Shown in pieces: positions 16,766 through 26,600 of a stretch of 64,000 nt of DNA; position 1 is the stretch's first letter; each line of letters opens with the position of its first letter. A model generated the notes under the pieces. The model did not search any database. It was not told where the DNA came from and saw only the letters and a program-made list of their open reading frames with translations. The position numbers were made by a program, and so were the translations under genes. The stretch comes from Ignavibacteriota bacterium (GTDB lineage: Bacteria; Bacteroidota; Ignavibacteria; UBA10030; SZUA-254), in NCBI GenBank assembly GCA_016212665.1, contig JACREZ010000028.1, forward strand, positions 42,373 to 106,372. Reading direction: 5' to 3'.

Positions 16766-17008
16766 ATGAACAAGTGTGTCATTTGTGGAGGAACAATTGA
16801 AGGTAAAAAAGTTACGTTCGTGTTTGAAGAAAAAGACAAGCAACTCTTCGTGGAGAATGTTTCTGCAGAAGTTTGTACACGATGCGGTGAACGAACATAT
16901 TCTCCTGAAGTAACAGATGAAATTATGGCGATTGCAAAACATAAATTTCAACCGGTAAAAATTGTTTCCGTCCCCGTTTTTGATTATGAGCGGGGAGTGG
17001 CAGTATAG
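16766..17008 (+). CDS. YgiT-type zinc-finger protein (orphan antitoxin)
   Basis: An 80-residue protein with two zinc-binding CxxC pairs: CVICGG (residues 4-9) and CTRCGERTYSPEV (about 37-49). This is the N-terminal half of MqsA/YgiT-type antitoxins, here without the HTH half. Such small proteins usually partner DUF4258 toxins, and only a C-terminal scrap of that gene remains upstream. It would be non-toxic on its own and may still bind DNA or a toxin encoded elsewhere. The ribosome site AAGGAAAT is shared with the remnant's end. Confidence 0.8.
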   Translation: MNKCVICGGTIEGKKVTFVFEEKDKQLFVENVSAEVCTRCGERTYSPEVTDEIMAIAKHKFQPVKIVSVPVFDYERGVAV

Positions 17009-17159
17009 TTTATTTTGTTGCGTGGTATAAGTAGAACTTGTTCGATTTCTGTCAATGTTTTACTTCAATAATCTTCAATCCTAAATCTCCAATCATGAAT
17101 CCTGGAACTTAAGACCACAAACCGGAAACCTCAAACCTGTAACCTCCATCGGAACATCT

Positions 17160-19160
17160 ATGAAAAACCTATTTCTCTCTCTCATCATTTCTCTGTTCTG
17201 TCTAATTTCTCCTTTGTTTTCCCAAACCATCTGGCTTGATGAACTTGACCTTTCCGCGATGGAAATCGGTTGGGGAAGTCCGCACGCAAAGAAGTCGGTT
17301 GATGAAAACCCGCTCTCGGTCGGTGGACAGAAATTTGAGCGAGGAGTTGGAACACACGCGGTCAGTACGTTCCTGCTGAAGTTGGATGGAAAAGGAAAAC
17401 GGTTCACCGCGTTTGTAGGAGTTGATGATGAAACAGAAAACGAAATTGCAAGCATTGAGTTCATTATCCTTGGTGATAAAAAGATTCTCTGGCAAAGCGG
17501 AATTATGAAAGCGACAGATTCGGCAAGAAAGATTGATATTGATATTTCATCTATCAACAAACTTGGGTTGCTTGTCACGGGGAGTGATGATGGAATTGAT
17601 TACGACCATGCCGATTGGTGTGATGCGAAACTTGAAATGACTGAGCCGGTTTCTTCCTCTCGACTTGTCTCAAAGCGAAGTGTCGAGCCGTACATTCTCA
17701 CACCAAAACCATCCGACATGCCGAAGATAAATAGCGCAAAAGTGTTTGGCGTGCGTCCGGGGAATCCGTTCCTCTATACTATTGCGGCAACCGGCATGCG
17801 ACCGATGACATTCGATGCAAAGGGCTTGCCGGAAGGATTATCTCTTGATGCATCAACAGGACAAATTACAGGAAAAATTGAAAAGCGCGGCGATTACGAC
17901 GTAACTCTCGTTGCAAAGAATGAACTTGGACAAGCAGAACGTGAATTGAAAATTTCTGTCGGTGAGAAAATTTGCCTCACGCCTCCAATGGGTTGGAATA
18001 GTTGGAACTGCTGGGCGTGCGCAGTGGATGATGGAAAGGTACGCGCTTCAGCCGATGCGATGGTTTCTTCCGGTTTGGTGAATCATGGTTGGACATATAT
18101 TAACATTGATGATTGCTGGGAGATCAAACCGGAAACAGATGATGAATTGCTGAAGGGCGAGATACGAGATGCAGAAGGAATGGTCAACACGAACAAAAAA
18201 TTTCCTGACATGAAAGCGCTTAGCGATTACGTTCATAGCAAAGGATTGAAACTGGGAATCTACTCGGGACCCGGACCACTCACGTGCGCTGGTTTTACTG
18301 CAAGTTATCAGTACGAATTGCATGATGCACAGCGATACGGAGAATGGGGAATTGATTATTTGAAATACGATTGGTGTTCGTACGGTCGGATTGCGAAAGA
18401 CAGAAGTTTGCCGGAGTTGAAGAAACCGTATCAGGTGATGCGTTCCGCGCTCGATAAAGTTCCACGCGACATCGTGTATAGTTTGTGTCAATATGGAATG
18501 GGGAATGTGTGGGAATGGGGAGAGGAAGTCGGAGGAAATCTCTGGCGAACAACGGGCGATATCACTGACACATGGTCAAGCATGTCGAAGATTGGGTTCG
18601 GTGAGTCGGGACATGAACGATATGCAAAGCCCGGACATTGGAACGACCCGGATATGCTGGTGGTTGGTCTGGTCGGTTGGGGACCGCAACTTCATCCATC
18701 GCGTCTTACTCCCGATGAACAATACACGCATATCAGTTTGTGGAGTTTGCTCGCATCGCCGCTTCTCATCGGCTGCGATTTGAGCCGCATGGATGATTTC
18801 ACGCTGAACCTTCTTACGAATGATGAAGTCATCGAAATCAATCAAGACCCGCTGGGCAAACAGGCAGAACGGATCTTCAATCAAGACGGGAAACAAATTT
18901 GGGTGAAAGAGTTGGAAGACGGTTCGAAAGCGGTTGGATTGTTTTATGTTGGCGATGATGAAAAGAAATCTCCGGCGGATTATTTTGAATGGGAAAAGAA
19001 ATCGAAAACTATAATATCATTGCCTGCTTCAAGTCTTGGCTTCAATGGAAGATTTACCGTGCGTGATGTGTGGCGACAGGAAGATTTAGGAATGTACGAA
19101 GAGCAGTTTGATGTGGAAGTTCCGTGGCATGGGGTGGCTCTGGTGAGGATTAATAAATAA
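17160..19160 (+). CDS. GH27 alpha-galactosidase/alpha-N-acetylgalactosaminidase with NPCBM domain
   Basis: A 666-residue secreted enzyme. After the signal peptide (1-21) comes an NPCBM carbohydrate-binding domain (about 22-160; WLDELDLSAMEIGWG, RGVGTHAVS), an Ig-like putative domain (about 190-265; GLPEGLSLDASTGQITG), and the GH27 barrel from about residue 272 (TPPMGWNSWNCWACAVDD, YINIDDCWE). The nucleophile is D404 in YLKYDWCSYG and the acid/base D498 in HWNDPDMLVVG. A C-terminal beta domain ends at KADV-like strands. It removes alpha-linked galactose (or GalNAc) from glycan ends. The start follows a stretch of simple intergenic repeats, so it may have its own promoter. Confidence 0.93.
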   Translation: MKNLFLSLIISLFCLISPLFSQTIWLDELDLSAMEIGWGSPHAKKSVDENPLSVGGQKFERGVGTHAVSTFLLKLDGKGKRFTAFVGVDDETENEIASIEFIILGDKKILWQSGIMKATDSARKIDIDISSINKLGLLVTGSDDGIDYDHADWCDAKLEMTEPVSSSRLVSKRSVEPYILTPKPSDMPKINSAKVFGVRPGNPFLYTIAATGMRPMTFDAKGLPEGLSLDASTGQITGKIEKRGDYDVTLVAKNELGQAERELKISVGEKICLTPPMGWNSWNCWACAVDDGKVRASADAMVSSGLVNHGWTYINIDDCWEIKPETDDELLKGEIRDAEGMVNTNKKFPDMKALSDYVHSKGLKLGIYSGPGPLTCAGFTASYQYELHDAQRYGEWGIDYLKYDWCSYGRIAKDRSLPELKKPYQVMRSALDKVPRDIVYSLCQYGMGNVWEWGEEVGGNLWRTTGDITDTWSSMSKIGFGESGHERYAKPGHWNDPDMLVVGLVGWGPQLHPSRLTPDEQYTHISLWSLLASPLLIGCDLSRMDDFTLNLLTNDEVIEINQDPLGKQAERIFNQDGKQIWVKELEDGSKAVGLFYVGDDEKKSPADYFEWEKKSKTIISLPASSLGFNGRFTVRDVWRQEDLGMYEEQFDVEVPWHGVALVRINK

Positions 19161-19334
19161 TTGTCAATGGCCTACGGCTCAGTGAGTGAATGGTCAACGG
19201 TCAATTGTTAATTAAGTTCTTCTGTGAGAACCTCGTGTGTCAATGACCGTAGATGTTGTAACACTTCTTTTTTGAGATGTTTTTTGTTGAAATAGAACGT
19301 ATATTCAATTCGGAATTTCAAATATTTTACATCT

Positions 19335-19889
19335 ATGGCAACCACAAATATTATACTCAAAGAAATAATTGAAAATAAAATTCTGCTGATACGCGGACAG
19401 AAAGTGATGTTGGATTTTCATCTTGCTCAGTTGTACGAAGTAGAAACGAAGGCGTTGAAGCGTGCAGTCAAGAGAAATAAAAATCGTTTTCCAGTAGATT
19501 TTGTCTTTCAACTTTCTCAAGAAGAATGGAATAACTTGAGGTACCAATTTGGCACCTCAAGTTGGGGTGGTACGAGATATTTACCTTATGCCTTTACAGA
19601 GCAGGGTGTAGCAATGCTTTCAAGTGTTTTACAAAGCGATAGGGCAGTGCATGTAAATGTCGAAATCATGAGAACGTTTGTTCGTTTGAGGGAGATTCTC
19701 ACGGCGAATAAAGATTTAGCTCACAAACTTGAAGAACTTGAGAAAAAATATGATGCTCAATTCAAAATAGTCTTCGATGCAATTCGTCAACTGATGATAC
19801 CGCCGGAAAAGCCAAAACGTCCGATAGGATTTCGGGTTGATGAACCATACGTTCCATATCGTACAACAAGAAAAAGCAACAAACGATGA
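19335..19889 (+). CDS. ORF6N-domain DNA-binding protein
   Basis: A 184-residue protein with the ORF6N domain common in phages and mobile regions: [34 protein letters not shown], then [21 protein letters not shown] and [18 protein letters not shown] coiled-coil tail follows. The function is not well known; DNA binding is assumed for the family. In its coding DNA AACTTGAGGT and ACCTCAAGTT (about 19532-19562) form an inverted repeat. Its stop overlaps the GH92 start (ATGA at 19886), so GH92 may be translated from the same message. A mobile-type gene coupled to a glycosidase is unusual. Confidence 0.88.
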   Translation: MATTNIILKEIIENKILLIRGQKVMLDFHLAQLYEVETKALKRAVKRNKNRFPVDFVFQLSQEEWNNLRYQFGTSSWGGTRYLPYAFTEQGVAMLSSVLQSDRAVHVNVEIMRTFVRLREILTANKDLAHKLEELEKKYDAQFKIVFDAIRQLMIPPEKPKRPIGFRVDEPYVPYRTTRKSNKR

Positions 19890-22831
19890 AACAATTTATT
19901 TATCTTCTTTCAGGATTTCTTTTCCTTCTCTCATTTTCATTCTCTCAGCCTGCAAACTTCACTAAACATGTCAATCCATTCATCGGAACGGACGGACACG
20001 GACATACATTTCCGGGTGCAACTGTTCCGTTCGGGATGGTGCAACTCAGTCCCGATACTCGTGTTGAAGGATGGGATGCGTGCGGCGGGTATCATTATTC
20101 CGATTCGCTCATTCTCGGATTCAGCCACACGCATCTGAGCGGAACAGGTGTTGCGGATTACGGCGACATTCTCTTCACACCGAGCGTTGGTGAATTGAAG
20201 GACGGTGCGTTCAGTAAGAAGTCGGTCTTCAATCATAAAACAGAACGGGCAAGTCCCGGATACTACGCGGTGAAATTGAAATCGTTCAACATCCTTGCCG
20301 AGTTGACCGCGACACAACGAGTTGGTGTGCATCGCTACACGTTTCCAAAAACCGACAGCGCGAATATCGTTATTGATTTGACACATGGACTTGGTCCCGA
20401 TAAAGTACTCGATTCGAAGATTGAGTTTTCTGATTTGACGGAAGTTTCCGGTTACCGCCGCTCGGAAGGTTGGGCGAAAGACCAACGGATTTATTTCGTA
20501 GCAAAATTCTCGAAGCCGTTCAAAGCATTCGGGATTGTCGAGAACGATTCCATCACGCCCTATTTCCCGGAATGGAAAGGGACAAATCTGAAATTTTTTA
20601 TGCGATTCAAGACGGAACGAACGGAATCGTTGGTGGTAAAGGTCGGGTTGTCTTCGGTGAGCATCGAAGGGGCGAGGAAAAATCTTGAAAAAGAAATGCC
20701 GGGATGGGATTTTGATAAGGTGAAAAGAGAAGCAGAGCAGGCATGGGAAAAAGAATTGAGCAAGATTGAAGTCGAAGGTGGAACAAAGGAGCAACTCACA
20801 ACATTTTACACAGCGTTATACCACGCCATGATTGCGCCGAATATTTTTTCCGATGTTGACGGACAGTACCGCGGCATGGATGGGAAAATTCATAAAGCGA
20901 GCGGCTTCGACATGTACACGGTCTTTTCGCTGTGGGATACGTTTCGGGGCGAACATCCGCTCCTCACCATTATTGACCAAAAGCGGACGCTCGATTTTGT
21001 CAAGTCATTGTTGGCAAAGTTTGATGAGAGCGGAACGCTTCCGGTGTGGGAACTTGCTTCGAATGAAACGTGGTGCATGATTGGATATCATTCCGTTCCG
21101 GTGATTGTTGATGCGTATGTGAAAGGCATCAACAATTTCGATTCAGAGAAAGCGATGAAGGCGATGCTCGCAAGTGCGAATGCGAATCGTTACGGTCTCG
21201 AACATTACCGGACACACGGATATATTCCCGGAGAAAAGGAGAGCGAGTCGGTTTCCAAGGTGCTCGAATATGTCTATGACGATTGGTGCATCGCTCAGTT
21301 TGCAAAATCGCTTGGCAAGAATGATGTGTTTGAGCAATTCACTGAGCGTTCTCAGTTCTATAAAAATATGTTTGATGTATCAACGGGGTTCATGCGGGCA
21401 CGAGTGAACGGAATGTGGGCAACACCGTTTGACCCGACTTCGGTGACGTTTCATTTTACGGAAGCGAATTCGTGGCAATATAATTTCTTCGCGCCGCACG
21501 ATGTTGATGGAATGATGAAACTCATGGGCGGAGCGAATGGATTTGTCTCGATGCTTGATTCGATGTTCAACAGTTCATCGAAGATGACGGGAAGAGAGCA
21601 GTCGGATATTTCGGGCATGTTCGGACAATACGCGCAGGGAAACGAACCGAGTCACCACGTTGCGTACTTGTACAACTATGCAGGCAAATCATGGAAGACT
21701 CAGGAAACAGTCCGAATGATTATGGATTCGCTCTTCACGGAAAAGCCGGATGGAATTTGCGGCAACGATGATTGCGGACAGATGTCTGCATGGTACGTGA
21801 TGAGCGCGTTGGGATTTTATCAGGTTTGCCCCGGCGAACCGACGTATGCAATCGGCAGTCCGTTATTCAAGAAAGTAACAATTCATTTGGAAAACGGGAA
21901 GTCGTTTGTTATTCAAGCCGACGAGAATTCATCAAAGAACAAATACATTCAATCTGCGGTGCTGAACGGAAACCCGCTTTCGTCTTCATTCTTCCTGCAT
22001 GATGAGTTAATAAATGGCGGAACTCTGCAATTGAAAATGAGTCCTCGCCCGAACGAAGCATGGGGAAGCGAAGTCAGACAGAGTTCAGCATCAACAAAAG
22101 AAATTGTTGTTGTTCCGTATATCGAAGCAACGGAAAAAACATTTTCCGATTCAACAGTACTTCGGTTGGTGACATCAACAAGCGATGCGAAAATATTTTA
22201 TACGTTGGATGGAACAATGCCAACAACATCTTCACATCTGTATCAGTCTCCGCTTTGGTTGAACAAGACAACTACTGTAAAAGCAATCGCTGTGAAAGAA
22301 GGAATGATTGACAGCCGATTCATGAGCGCAGTGTTCACACAATTCAAGTCGGTTGGAATGCTTTCGCTTCACACAAAATTTGATGCTCAATATACAGCCG
22401 GAGGTAACGATGCCCTCATTGACGGCATCCGAGGCGGAACGGATTTCAGAAATGGTGAGTGGCAAGGGTATCACGAAGTTGACCTTGATGCCGTACTTGA
22501 CCTTGGTGCATCGAAGGAGATACAGCAGGTAACGCTTGGTTGTTTGCAGGACAACAACTCATGGATTTTCTTCCCTACCCTTGTAACATTTTCTTTTTCT
22601 GATGATGGAAAGAATTTCGCGAATGAACAGACAATTCAAAATGACATCTCGCCGGAAGATGAAGGGGCATTGCTGAAAGAATTTACAGCGGACCTGAAAA
22701 ATCAACAAGCGAGATACGTTCGTGTTCAAGCGAAGAATGTGGGGCGTTGTCCCGATTGGCACAAGGGCAAAGGTGAGAAGGCGTGGTTGTTTGTAGATGA
22801 AATTCAATGCAAAATTCAAAATGAAAAATGA
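19886..22831 (+). CDS. GH92 alpha-mannosidase with chitobiase-C and discoidin modules
   Basis: A calcium-dependent exo-alpha-mannosidase of 981 residues that trims high-mannose N-glycans. After the signal peptide (1-20) come GH92 landmarks: [52 protein letters not shown], the catalytic-acid region [16 protein letters not shown] (E587), and [25 protein letters not shown]. The last 240 residues hold a chitobiase-type repeat ([20 protein letters not shown]) and an F5/8 C domain that closely resembles that of GH20 ([40 protein letters not shown]), so the binding module was shared between the two genes. It would act in the periplasm or on the surface. Confidence 0.95.
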   Translation: MKQFIYLLSGFLFLLSFSFSQPANFTKHVNPFIGTDGHGHTFPGATVPFGMVQLSPDTRVEGWDACGGYHYSDSLILGFSHTHLSGTGVADYGDILFTPSVGELKDGAFSKKSVFNHKTERASPGYYAVKLKSFNILAELTATQRVGVHRYTFPKTDSANIVIDLTHGLGPDKVLDSKIEFSDLTEVSGYRRSEGWAKDQRIYFVAKFSKPFKAFGIVENDSITPYFPEWKGTNLKFFMRFKTERTESLVVKVGLSSVSIEGARKNLEKEMPGWDFDKVKREAEQAWEKELSKIEVEGGTKEQLTTFYTALYHAMIAPNIFSDVDGQYRGMDGKIHKASGFDMYTVFSLWDTFRGEHPLLTIIDQKRTLDFVKSLLAKFDESGTLPVWELASNETWCMIGYHSVPVIVDAYVKGINNFDSEKAMKAMLASANANRYGLEHYRTHGYIPGEKESESVSKVLEYVYDDWCIAQFAKSLGKNDVFEQFTERSQFYKNMFDVSTGFMRARVNGMWATPFDPTSVTFHFTEANSWQYNFFAPHDVDGMMKLMGGANGFVSMLDSMFNSSSKMTGREQSDISGMFGQYAQGNEPSHHVAYLYNYAGKSWKTQETVRMIMDSLFTEKPDGICGNDDCGQMSAWYVMSALGFYQVCPGEPTYAIGSPLFKKVTIHLENGKSFVIQADENSSKNKYIQSAVLNGNPLSSSFFLHDELINGGTLQLKMSPRPNEAWGSEVRQSSASTKEIVVVPYIEATEKTFSDSTVLRLVTSTSDAKIFYTLDGTMPTTSSHLYQSPLWLNKTTTVKAIAVKEGMIDSRFMSAVFTQFKSVGMLSLHTKFDAQYTAGGNDALIDGIRGGTDFRNGEWQGYHEVDLDAVLDLGASKEIQQVTLGCLQDNNSWIFFPTLVTFSFSDDGKNFANEQTIQNDISPEDEGALLKEFTADLKNQQARYVRVQAKNVGRCPDWHKGKGEKAWLFVDEIQCKIQNEK

Positions 22832-23645
22832 ACAAATGCTATCTGTTGTAAAGAGTTTTATTTCGCATATCAATTCCGTGTTCGTTGATGGAATTGTATC
22901 GTTAATGTCTGATGACCATACATTCATTGATTCACACGGTAACAGGTATGACGGTAAAGAGAAAATGAAAACCGGTTGGCTCGGTTACTTTGCGTTGTTT
23001 CCTGATTACAAAATTGAAGTTGAACAAATGTTTGAAAATGGAAACACAGTTTCAATATTCGGTTATGCAAGTGGAACATTTAGAGGAATGAGTGACAATC
23101 CTGATGCGCATTGGCGATTGCCTGCATCATGGAAAGCGATTGTCGAGGATGGGAAGATTAAACTCTGGCAAGTATATGCTGATGTAAAAATTCCGTTTGA
23201 TATCATGCAAAAATATTCTGAAGGCAAAGAAGATGAGAATGCAATCCAAGGATTGGGCGGAGTCTTCTTTAAATCAAAAGACCCGAAGGCGCTAACAACA
23301 TGGTACGACGAACATCTCGGAACACACTTCGGAGAAAATACATGGAACACATTCAAGTGGCGTGAACGGGAACATCCATCGAAGATTGGAAGAACAGAGT
23401 TCAGCGTCTTCAAAGAAACAACAACGTACTTTCAGCCGAGCGAGAAACAGTTCATGTTTAACTTCCGTGTGAAGAATCTCGATGCGATGCTTGCGAAGTT
23501 GAAAGCGGAAGGCGTCCACGTCGAAGAGAAAACTGAGGTGTACGATTACGGCAAGTTCGGTTGGATTGTTGACCTCGAAGGAAATAAGATTGAATTGTGG
23601 GAACCGGTGGATGAAGTGTTGGAGGAGTTTAATAAAAAGCAATGA
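22821..23645 (+). CDS. SnoaL-like/glyoxalase (VOC) fusion protein
   Basis: A 274-residue protein starting at ATG 22821 inside the GH92 stop region. The N-terminal part (about 1-125) is an NTF2/SnoaL-like fold (SHINSVFVDGIVSLMSDDHTFIDSHGNRYDGKEKM...GWLGYFALFPDYKIEVEQM). The C-terminal part (about 140-274) is a glyoxalase/bleomycin-resistance VOC domain (LGGVFFKSKDPKALTTWYDEHLG; GWIVDLEGNKIELWEPVDE, the last Glu being the usual metal ligand). No signal peptide is present, so it is cytoplasmic. The reaction is unknown. The coupling to GH92 and to the next gene (ATGA overlap) suggests a role near the sugar pathway, or only shared expression. Confidence 0.75.
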   Translation: MKNEQMLSVVKSFISHINSVFVDGIVSLMSDDHTFIDSHGNRYDGKEKMKTGWLGYFALFPDYKIEVEQMFENGNTVSIFGYASGTFRGMSDNPDAHWRLPASWKAIVEDGKIKLWQVYADVKIPFDIMQKYSEGKEDENAIQGLGGVFFKSKDPKALTTWYDEHLGTHFGENTWNTFKWREREHPSKIGRTEFSVFKETTTYFQPSEKQFMFNFRVKNLDAMLAKLKAEGVHVEEKTEVYDYGKFGWIVDLEGNKIELWEPVDEVLEEFNKKQ

Positions 23646-26600
23646 AGTATAACCGCCGCGAATTCATCAAATCAACAAGCACGCTTGCCCTTGCAACTGT
23701 TGCCTACTCGTTTCCGCTGTTCACAGACGAAAAACAAGAATCGAAAAAGAAGTTACGCGTTGCTGTTTTCTTCGACGAAGGGTTTCCTGTCGAAGATGGA
23801 ATGTCAATCACAAAAGAATTTTTGCGCGATGCACTCAAGGATTCTCATGTCGAATTTCTCAATCTCAATGAGTTGAAAGAGCGGTTGAATGTTCAATCGT
23901 TCGATGTGCTTGTGTTGCCGTATGGTTCTGCATTTCCTAAACAGGCGTGGGGTGCAATCATCAAGTATTTGAAAGCAGGCGGCAATTGGGTGAACCTTGG
24001 AGGCATTCCGTTCGATCTTCCTGTCGTGAAAGAGGGAGATGGATGGAGGAAAGAAGTTCGTCAAACGGCATATCATAAAAAGATTGGAATTACTCAAGCA
24101 TTTCCTGTAGCAACAGGTGGACTCCACCTCGCGGGTGGAGTCCACCTAACAACGGTTGAAGAAGTGTATGAACTCTATGTTCGCTTCACAGAGACGAAAG
24201 ATTTTCCAAACGAAGATGGACCCGCGGGTGCTCGTGATGCAAACCTGAAAGCGCTTGCGTACGGATATTCTGAGGACAAGAAAAAAGTTGCCGCGCCAAT
24301 CGTCGAGATTGACAGAATGATGGGCGACTATGCTGGTGGACGTTGGGTTCTTGTAAACTTCAAGGGTATAATCGAAAAGGTTGTGATTCAGGTTCTTGTT
24401 GAGCGGGCGGCATGCGGAGCCATGGATTTGACTGCACGATGTTCTTTTGCGTGTTATCATGAAGGGGAAATTCCATCGTTCACAATTCAATTAAGAAATC
24501 CAAAGGGGGTAATGGAGCGATGGAGTAATGGAGTTTCGGAGTCGTGGAGTGATGGAGGATGTTCTGTTGAGATTTTGAATGAGAGAGGAAAATTAATTGA
24601 GAAACAAGCAGTTCAACTTCAGGGAAATGGGGAATTATTGACTGGCTATCTTACATCGAAACGAACTTCATTCGCGCCGGGATTTTATCAAGTGCAAGTG
24701 AAACAGAAGATTCGCTTTCCACATTTGGAATGGGCAGAATTTCTTTCATACACAACGGGCTTTTGGGTGTATGATAAAAAACTGATGGAACGTGGAAAGC
24801 CGTTCACGACAAATGAATCGTATCTGCTTCGTGATGGAAAACCATATCCTGTCACCGGAACCTCATACATGGGTTCGGATGTGCATCGGAAGTTTTTGTT
24901 TGAGCCGAATGTATTTGTGTGGGAGAATGATTTTGCTGAGATGAAAGAAGCAAACATCAACATGGTACGGACAGGAATCTGGACAGCGTGGAAAAATTAT
25001 ATGCTCGATGTCGGCGCTCCGACGGAAGGTGTGTTGCGTGCTGTTGATGCGTTTCTGCTGACGGCGAAGAAGCATGACATTCCCGTCATCTTCACGTTCT
25101 TCGCGTTCCTGCCCGAAATGTGGGGAGGAGAAAATCCGTATCTTGACCCGCGCTCGGTGAATGCACAGAAAGAATTTATTGCCGCATTCACTCATCGGTA
25201 TCGAACTGTCAATGACATCATTTGGGATTTTATCAACGAGCCGTCGTTTTCGAATCCCAATCAACTCTGGCTCACGCGACCGAACGGCGACCGCTTTGAA
25301 GTAGAGGCATGGAACAAGTGGCTGAAGGAAAAATATCAAACAACGAGTGATGAAGAGTTGACAACGAAGTTGCAGGAGGTGTATCGTTGCACGGCGGACG
25401 AAGCAATCACGCTTCCATCGTTGGATGATTTTGCCGACATGAACATTTTCAATGAACGGCGTCCGATGAAAGTTGTTGACTATCGTTTGTTCGCACAAGA
25501 AATGTTCAACAATTGGGTGAAGGAGATGACAAAGGCGATTCGTTCAAACGGAAATCCGAATCAACTCATTACAGTCGGACAGGATGAAGGCGGAACCTTC
25601 GAGCGACCAAGTCCGCAATTCTATGCAGGCGTGGTTGATTTCACTTGCCTGCACAACTGGTGGTACAATGATGACCTGTTGTGGGACAGCATCATGACGA
25701 AAGCGCCCGGTAAGCCAAATCTCGTAGAAGAAACAGGCGTTATGTTTTATGAAAAGCCCGGCGGCAGTGCATGGCGAACAGAGCAGGAAGTTGCAAACCT
25801 GCTTGAACGAAAACTTGCCTTCTCCCTTGGCGCGAACGGTGCGGGTTTTATTGAATGGGTTTGGAATACGAATCCGTACATGAAGTCGGATAACGAAGCG
25901 GCGATTGGCGCGCATCGTGTTGACGGAACTGCGAAGCCGGAACTTGAGCCAATACTCAAGTACTCGAAATTTTTTGCTGAGAATGGTCACTTAATGAACG
26001 GCAGGATTGATGAGGATGTCGTCATGATGATTCCTCATTCACAAATGTTTTCGACGAGAAACTTCGCGACAGAAGCAACACAGAAATGTGTACGAGCGAT
26101 GTGTTATCATTGTCGGGTGCCGATGCGTGCAGTTTCTGAGTATAATATTGATTTATTGAAACAACCGCCGAAGTTGTTTGTTGTGCCATCGCCAAGAATT
26201 CTGAATCAACAAGCGTGGGCATCGTTATTGAAATTTGCAGAAGCTGGTTCGACAGTTCTTATTACCGGAGTGTTCGATTCGGATGAGCATTGTCTGCCGG
26301 TTGAACGAACAAAACAACTCGGATTGAGTGCAACAGTTCAACCAATCATGCAGGAAGAATTTTTGAACATTGACGGGAATGAAATTCAGTTGAGTTTCCG
26401 GGGGAATAAGATTCAACGACTTGAAAAAGCAGTTCTTCGAAGTAGCAAAGATGGACTCCACCTCGCGGGTGGAGTCCATCTGATTCCACGAGGGAAAGGA
26501 AACATTATTTGGTCTCCGCTCCCTGTGGAATTATCAGAGCAGATTCAGGCAACGGTTGTATTGTATTCGCTCGCGCTGAAGCAAGCAAACGTTGAGCGGA

